From Klebsiella huaxiensis (GTDB taxonomy: Bacteria > Pseudomonadota > Gammaproteobacteria > Enterobacterales > Enterobacteriaceae): a DNA stretch of 64,000 nucleotides. Location: NCBI RefSeq assembly GCF_003261575.2, contig NZ_CP036175.1:2294001-2358000 (forward strand). The letters are read 5' to 3'. Of this stretch, positions 59,390 to 64,000 are shown piece by piece. The notes under the pieces were generated by a model. That model was not told where the DNA came from. It saw only the letters and a program-made list of their open reading frames with translations, and made no database searches. Positions within the stretch are counted from its first letter, which is position 1. Every line of letters begins with the position of its first letter. The position numbers and the translations under genes are program-made.

Positions 59390-60955
59390 CTAGGTGAATG
59401 CCTCTTTGTGTTTTTCAGCCGCCAACCACTCTGGGAAGTCGTCTATTGGCATCGGGCGGGCATAATAAAAACCTTGCAATAAATCCACGCCATTTCTGCG
59501 CAGATAATCCTCTTGCTCCCGGGTCTCGACACCCTCAGCAATCGTGACAATTTTTAGCCGACGCGCAAGGGCGATGATCATATCGGTCACCGTGGCGTTG
59601 ACGCTATCGATACCAATAGCGCTGGTGAAAGATTTATCAATTTTCAACACATCAGGGCGCAGTTTCTCCAGCCACGAAAGGGAACTATTGCCGGTGCCAA
59701 AATCATCAATCGCTAACTGTACCCCCTTGAAATGCAGGTGTTCAGCCATATGGTGATCGCCATCCTGTAGCACGTCACGTTCAGTGAGTTCGACAACCAA
59801 TTGCTGTACCGGATGCGCGCTAAACCAGTAACGGTGCAGGTCGCGCAGCAGTTCGCCATTGGCGAAGTGGCGGGCGGCGACGTTAATCCCGATGTGAAAA
59901 TGTTTGTCCTGAGGAAACAGCGCTAATTTATGTGCGGTTTGTGAAATCACATAGCGGGTGAGGGGGATAATCAGGTTATAGCCTTCAGCGATGGGAATAA
60001 AAACATCCGGTGAAATAGCCCCTCGTCGCGGATTATTCCATCGCAGCAGTATCTCAACTCCACAGCACTTTCGGGTATGCAGGTCTTGTAAAGGCTGGCA
60101 CCAAAGTTCGAACTCGTGCGCAATAATGCCGAGATTAATTTCACGAGAAAAACTCATTCGTCCCGCCGTCGCCAACCAGGCGATGCCGGTCATTAACATG
60201 CTAAGGATTAGCGCCAGTGGTAATTCATTGGGAAGATCGCTAAGGGCGACCGCCGAGGCTCCGGGGCCGCTAACGTTGATAGTAAAAGGAAATTCTGTTG
60301 AACGCTGGCGGTAGATAATCTGCTCTCCCGGCAACATCTCCTGGCTTACCAGACCCGAACCGCTGATAAAACTTTTCTCGCCAACCTGCAGGCCAATCCC
60401 GGTAATTAACGATGATTTTGCATTGAAAATTAACCCACCTAACAGCTCAATATTGATGAGCAGCAGCACGCCGTCAGCACCGCTAAGCGAGGCGGGATAC
60501 CACTGAATAAGTACCGGGGTTCCTTTAAGCAGCGAAGCGTCGTAGCTGAAGACTAACAGGGGATGATTTGTCGGTAATGCAGGCTGTAGTTGATGAACAG
60601 GAGTATGGCGCTCGCCAAAAATGCTGGAGCAGTAGAGTATATTCGACTGGACCAACGCAATGGAACGTACTGTTTGCAACGATGAGGCCAGCTTGCGAAG
60701 CGCAAGGTGGGCATCCTGACAGGGTTGATTCACCAGATGAAGCAGTGAAGTGTGCTGAGCGGCGAGGGGGCGTAAAATGTTATCCATCGCCCCCACCATT
60801 TTATTGGTGCTCGTCTGGACGCGCTGCTGATTTAAACTACGCTGCGAAATAAATCGAATCACTAACGTTGTTGTTAGCGTTAATAGCGCCACGAGCAAAC
60901 ATACCAGGATACGTTTCCTGCGGTATGTCGTGATGACTTTTTGTGCAGTCTGCAT
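59390..60955 (-). CDS. pdeD: CSS-domain EAL c-di-GMP phosphodiesterase PdeD (YoaD)
   Basis: This 521-residue inner-membrane protein degrades cyclic di-GMP. An N-terminal helix (about 15-35), a periplasmic CSS domain with YCSSIFG (about residues 107-113), a second helix (about 245-262) and a cytoplasmic EAL domain (about 265-510) follow in order. The EAL residues look complete: VEILLRW in place of EALLRW, INVAARHF, ELTERD, DDFGTGNSS, KIDKSF, AEGVET and QGFYYARP. CSS-type enzymes respond to periplasmic redox through DsbA/DsbB. It is about 11 residues shorter than E. coli PdeD. Confidence 0.92.
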   Translation of the reverse strand: MQTAQKVITTYRRKRILVCLLVALLTLTTTLVIRFISQRSLNQQRVQTSTNKMVGAMDNILRPLAAQHTSLLHLVNQPCQDAHLALRKLASSLQTVRSIALVQSNILYCSSIFGERHTPVHQLQPALPTNHPLLVFSYDASLLKGTPVLIQWYPASLSGADGVLLLINIELLGGLIFNAKSSLITGIGLQVGEKSFISGSGLVSQEMLPGEQIIYRQRSTEFPFTINVSGPGASAVALSDLPNELPLALILSMLMTGIAWLATAGRMSFSREINLGIIAHEFELWCQPLQDLHTRKCCGVEILLRWNNPRRGAISPDVFIPIAEGYNLIIPLTRYVISQTAHKLALFPQDKHFHIGINVAARHFANGELLRDLHRYWFSAHPVQQLVVELTERDVLQDGDHHMAEHLHFKGVQLAIDDFGTGNSSLSWLEKLRPDVLKIDKSFTSAIGIDSVNATVTDMIIALARRLKIVTIAEGVETREQEDYLRRNGVDLLQGFYYARPMPIDDFPEWLAAEKHKEAFT

Positions 60956-61029
60956 GCGCGACGCCTTGTCGGCTAGAAAGTGTCAATGAGAGTAACAGCC
61001 GCCATTGGGCAAGTGTAGTAGGGACAGAT

Positions 61030-61061
61030 AAAAAAGAAGAATGCGTCAGACGGACGCATTC
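61030..61061 (-). terminator. Intrinsic terminator after sdaA
   Basis: On the minus strand GAATGCGTC and GACGCATTC pair around CGTCT, followed by TTCTTTTTTA. It lies just after the sdaA stop. Confidence 0.85.
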
Positions 61062-61074
61062 GTTTAAATAATTA

Positions 61075-62439
61075 TTAATCGCACTGAACTTTGATAGCCA
61101 GACCGCCACGCGACGTTTCCCGGTATTTGGCGTTCATGTCTTTACCGGTCTCGTACATGGTCTCAATGACTTTATCGAGGGAGACGCGCGGTTCGCTGGT
61201 TCGGCGCATTGCCATTCGGGTGGCGTTGATCGCTTTAACCGAGGCAATCGCATTACGCTCGATGCAGGGAACCTGCACCTGTCCGGCTACCGGGTCGCAG
61301 GTAAGACCGAGGTTATGCTCCATCCCGATTTCTGCCGCCACGCAAACCTGTTCCGGACTGGCTCCGAGGATTTCAGCCAGGCCCGCCGCCGCCATTGAGC
61401 AGGCCACGCCGACTTCACCCTGACAGCCAACTTCCGCACCGGAAATTGAAGCATTCATCTTATACAACGCGCCGATAGCGCCAGAGGCCAGGAAGTAGCG
61501 AATATAGATATCCGGGCTGACGGACTCGATAAAGTGGTTGTAGTAGGCCAGCACCGCCGGAACAATACCGCAGGCACCGTTGGTCGGCGCGGTGACCACC
61601 CGACCACCGGCAGCGTTCTCTTCATTGACCGCCAGCGCGAACATATTGACCCAGTCCACCACGTTCATCGGATCGTTGGAGAGCTTATCGCTGGCAACCA
61701 GCATCCTCCGCAGCGCAGAAGCGCGGCGAGGAACGCGCAGCGGGCCAGGCAGTACGCCTTCGGTGTTCATCCCGCGATCGATACAGGCGCGCATGGTCTG
61801 CCAGATATTAGCAAAATAGTCTTCAATCTCTTTTTTGCTGTGAAGTGCCAGTTCATTCTGCATCACCATGCCGGAGAGCGACATGCCGGTTTCTTTACAG
61901 TAGCCCAACATCTCCTGCGCGGATTTAAACGGGTATGGGACGCTGACTTCACCAACATTTTCTTTGCCGAAATGCTCTTCATCGACGATAAAGCCCCCGC
62001 CGATGGAATAATAAGTTTTGCTGTAGATTTCTTTATCGCCAGCCCAGGCGTGAATGGTCATGCCGTTCTCGTGCAGCGGCAGGTTATCGCTACGAAAACG
62101 CATACCGTCATCCTGCGGAAAATCGACCTCATGCTGCCCTTGCGCCAGCAGTAGACGTCCGCGCTCTTCAACGTCGCGGATAAATGCCGGAATTGCGTCA
62201 ATGTCGACCGTATCAGGCTGATTGCCTGCCAGTCCCATAATGATGGCAATATCTGTGTGGTGGCCTTTGCCGGTTAATGACAGTGAGCCGTAGACGTCAA
62301 CCGCCACGCGCGTCACTTCATTAAGCAATCCCTTTTCGACCAGGTCATCGACGAACTGTTTACCGGCCTTCATCGGCCCTACAGTATGGGAAGATGAGGG
62401 ACCGATCCCCACCTTGAACATGTCGAATATACTAATCAC
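61075..62439 (-). CDS. sdaA: L-serine dehydratase (deaminase) 1
   Basis: SdaA converts L-serine to pyruvate and ammonia with a [4Fe-4S] cluster. The 454-residue single-chain enzyme has the beta domain at the start (SIFDMFKVGIGPSSSHTVGPMKAG) and the alpha domain with the cluster cysteines in NGACGIVP, VGCQGEVGVACS and LTCDPVAGQVQVPC, the last of which gives two. The C-terminal cysteine (VQCD) that occupies the active site in relatives is present. It stands alone between pdeD and nudL. Confidence 0.97.
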   Translation of the reverse strand: MISIFDMFKVGIGPSSSHTVGPMKAGKQFVDDLVEKGLLNEVTRVAVDVYGSLSLTGKGHHTDIAIIMGLAGNQPDTVDIDAIPAFIRDVEERGRLLLAQGQHEVDFPQDDGMRFRSDNLPLHENGMTIHAWAGDKEIYSKTYYSIGGGFIVDEEHFGKENVGEVSVPYPFKSAQEMLGYCKETGMSLSGMVMQNELALHSKKEIEDYFANIWQTMRACIDRGMNTEGVLPGPLRVPRRASALRRMLVASDKLSNDPMNVVDWVNMFALAVNEENAAGGRVVTAPTNGACGIVPAVLAYYNHFIESVSPDIYIRYFLASGAIGALYKMNASISGAEVGCQGEVGVACSMAAAGLAEILGASPEQVCVAAEIGMEHNLGLTCDPVAGQVQVPCIERNAIASVKAINATRMAMRRTSEPRVSLDKVIETMYETGKDMNAKYRETSRGGLAIKVQCD

Positions 62440-62597
62440 GATAACACTCCTGACAGGGTTACCGCGGGTGCGGTAACGATGTAATAACTGCGCATAGTGT
62501 AAGAGGGAACCGTGCCATCAGCTTAAGTATTCACATGAATTAAACTAATGGATAACCGAGAATTTACTAATGCTGAGAACGAGTCCTTTATTAAGTA

Positions 62598-62731
62598 TAT
62601 ACCCTGAATAATACGAGTTGCAGGACAAGGCACTCGTGCCTTGAACAGCGCTTGCGCTGGCCCCGAAGGGGCGAGGCCGAAGGCCGAGTAACAAAGCCAA
62701 CGCGCCTGCAGCTTGAAGTATGACGGGTATA
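62598..62731. repeat. ERIC derivative lacking the central core (134 bp)
   Basis: The ends TATACCC (62598-62604) and GGGTATA (62725-62731) are a perfect inverted pair. Outer segments (GAATAATACGAGTTGCAGGACA and AAAGCCAACGCGCCTGCAGC) and the inner GAACAGCGCTTGCGCTGGCCC of the long ERIC form are present, but the classical core with its CCCCAG/CTGGGG arms is missing. A GGGGCGAGGCCGAAGGCC palindrome takes its place. It ends one base before the nudL stop codon. The 156 bp to its left hold the sdaA promoter. Confidence 0.85.
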
Positions 62732-62732
62732 G

Positions 62733-63311
62733 TTAAGGACGGGAGCCTATCTGTAGCGCCAGTTCACGAATAATGCCCGCGGTCATGCCCCAGACAAAAT
62801 AATGCTGATACCACGATAGCCAGACGCGATGTGAATTACCGCGCCGATGAATGTCCAGCGGGTGATAGCGCCCGAGTCGCAGCGCCTCAGCCAGCGGCAT
62901 TTCGAAGACCGCCGCGACTTCATCCTGACTGGCATGATAGTGCAGATTAGGCGGGATAATCCCGACCACCGGCGTCACCTGAAAACCGGTGACGCTATCA
63001 ACTGGCGGAAGAACACCAATAATTTCAACAGATTCCGGTGGGATCGCTACCTCCTCCTGCGCTTCGCGCAGCGCGGCGGCAATAAGCGTGGCATCGCTGT
63101 TATCCACCGCGCCGCCTGGGAAAGCGACCTGTCCGGCATGTTTACGCATTAGCGGCGAGCGTTGGGTCAGCAACAGCCCCGGCTGCTGACGGCGAACAAT
63201 TGGCACCAAAACTGCAGCCTGGCGCTGGTTGAGCGCATTGGCTGCGGGCTGTGGTCGCAGAAGCTGAAAACGAGAAAGAAAATCGTCAAGGTCGAGGGCG
63301 CTGTCCGCCAT
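62733..63311 (-). CDS. nudL: Nudix hydrolase NudL
   Basis: NudL (YeaB) is a putative CoA or nucleotide diphosphatase. The 192-residue protein has the UPF0035/CoA signature LLTQRSPLMRKHAGQVAFPGG directly followed by the Nudix box (GGAVDNSDATLIAAALREAQEEVAI), and a C-terminal YQHYFVWGMTAGIIRELA. The gene begins three bases after pabB ends, so they are co-transcribed. An ERIC derivative touches its 3' end. Confidence 0.94.
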   Translation of the reverse strand: MADSALDLDDFLSRFQLLRPQPAANALNQRQAAVLVPIVRRQQPGLLLTQRSPLMRKHAGQVAFPGGAVDNSDATLIAAALREAQEEVAIPPESVEIIGVLPPVDSVTGFQVTPVVGIIPPNLHYHASQDEVAAVFEMPLAEALRLGRYHPLDIHRRGNSHRVWLSWYQHYFVWGMTAGIIRELALQIGSRP

Positions 63312-63314
63312 GTT

Positions 63315-64000
63315 CTAGCTCTCCAGTTGATGCAGGATACGATTAACTTTATCAAAAGTTTCCTGATATTCCGCCGCTTCTTCACTATCGGCCACAATGC
63401 CGCCACCGGCGGAGCAGAAAAGCTGCCCCTGCCAGGCAGTGATCGTGCGGATGGCGATGCTGGTATCCATATTGCCGCAGAAGCTGATATAGCCGATGCT
63501 CCCGCACCACGCGTTGCGCCTTTGCGGCTCCAGTTCATCGATAATTTCCATCGCTCTGACCTTCGGCGCACCGGTAATTGAGCCGCCGGGAAACGCTGCA
63601 CGCAGCAGGTCGGTAGCGTGAAGATGAGCGGGCAATCTGGCGGTAATAGTGCTCACCAGATGATGTACGGCAGGGAACGGCTCAACGACGAACAGTTCGG
63701 GGACGCGAACGCTACCGGGTACGGCAACCCGGCCAATATCGTTGCGCATTAAATCGACGATCATCAGGTTTTCAGCGCGGTCTTTCGGCGAGTTCGCCAG
63801 CATTTTCGCCTGCTGCGCATCCAGCTCGGGATCGGACAGTCTTGGCAAGGTGCCTTTAATCGGTCGGGTCTGGATTTCACTTTGATGTAGCTGAATAAAG
63901 CGCTCGGGCGACAGGCTCAATATTGCCCCTTCAGGCAGGCGGATAAAGGCGCTGAACGGTGCGCGATTTGCGTGGTTAAGCTGGCAGAAAGCTTGCCATT
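63315..64000 (-). CDS. pabB: Aminodeoxychorismate synthase component I, C-terminal part
   Basis: PabB adds ammonia (from PabA) to chorismate to make 4-amino-4-deoxychorismate for folate synthesis. About 228 C-terminal residues lie in the window; the rest is beyond the right edge. The visible part starts in WQAFCQLNHANRAPFSAFIR, then LSLSPERFI, PIKGTLPR with the lysine of PIKGT typical of PabB, ENLMIVDLMRND, and the chorismate-binding PGGSITGAPKVRAMEII and GSIGYISFCG. nudL follows three bases later. Confidence 0.96.
   Translation of the reverse strand, partial: WQAFCQLNHANRAPFSAFIRLPEGAILSLSPERFIQLHQSEIQTRPIKGTLPRLSDPELDAQQAKMLANSPKDRAENLMIVDLMRNDIGRVAVPGSVRVPELFVVEPFPAVHHLVSTITARLPAHLHATDLLRAAFPGGSITGAPKVRAMEIIDELEPQRRNAWCGSIGYISFCGNMDTSIAIRTITAWQGQLFCSAGGGIVADSEEAAEYQETFDKVNRILHQLES

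Noticed and set aside
1..64000. CRISPR arrays, tRNA or rRNA genes, insertion sequences or prophage
   Set aside because: No regularly spaced direct repeats, cloverleaf sequences, transposase or phage genes were recognised in the window.

Overview
The window is ordinary chromosomal backbone from a member of the Enterobacterales, most likely Klebsiella, Raoultella or a close relative. Gene order follows the E. coli K-12 aspS-to-pabB segment almost gene for gene. The 47-residue MgrB has the sequence and GTG start that I recall for Klebsiella, and an FtsI paralogue of the PBP3SAL type sits next to cspC, as in Salmonella. Four ERIC-family repeats also fit. The species call rests on recall, not on a database search. 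I see no tRNA, rRNA, insertion sequence, prophage, integron or CRISPR array.

Left part (1-27,060): truncated yecD; aspS-nudB-yebC-ruvC; yebB; an A+T-rich orphan membrane-protein gene wedged in front of the SOS-regulated ruvAB; the zinc uptake locus znuCB/znuA with its Zur operator, followed by mepM and lpxM; then a central-carbon block of pykA, hexR, zwf, edd and eda (pyruvate kinase II, the hexose regulator, and oxidative pentose-phosphate and Entner-Doudoroff enzymes). After that come purT with a PurR box, yebG with a LexA box, yebE, ptrB, exoX, holE and the copper-linked yobA-yebZ-yebY cluster.

Middle (27,060-35,000): the conserved sigma-S small RNA SdsR is followed after 3 bp by a 196-bp ERIC element. 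A five-gene archaic (Csu-like) chaperone-usher pilus operon, an A+T-rich control region, a small membrane protein and a VirK/YbjX-family gene come next. Together they form an accessory insert between sdsR and pphA, which are near neighbours in E. coli.

Right part (34,685-64,000): pphA, yebW, yebV, rsmF, the letAB lipid-transport operon, msrC, proQ-prc, htpX, yebQ, kdgR, yobH, mgrB, yebO, yobF-cspC, the FtsI-like transpeptidase, rlmA, mntP with a manganese riboswitch and stacked metal-regulator sites, yobD, manXYZ, yoaE, pdeD, sdaA, nudL and the 3' part of pabB.

Nothing here is a clearly new multi-gene system. The items most worth checking are the archaic pilus island, the orphan gene at 5029, the frame-changed yobF tail that overlaps cspC, the ERIC insertion against SdsR, the paired GntR-type operators at edd, the layered control region of mntP and several unexplained inverted repeats.
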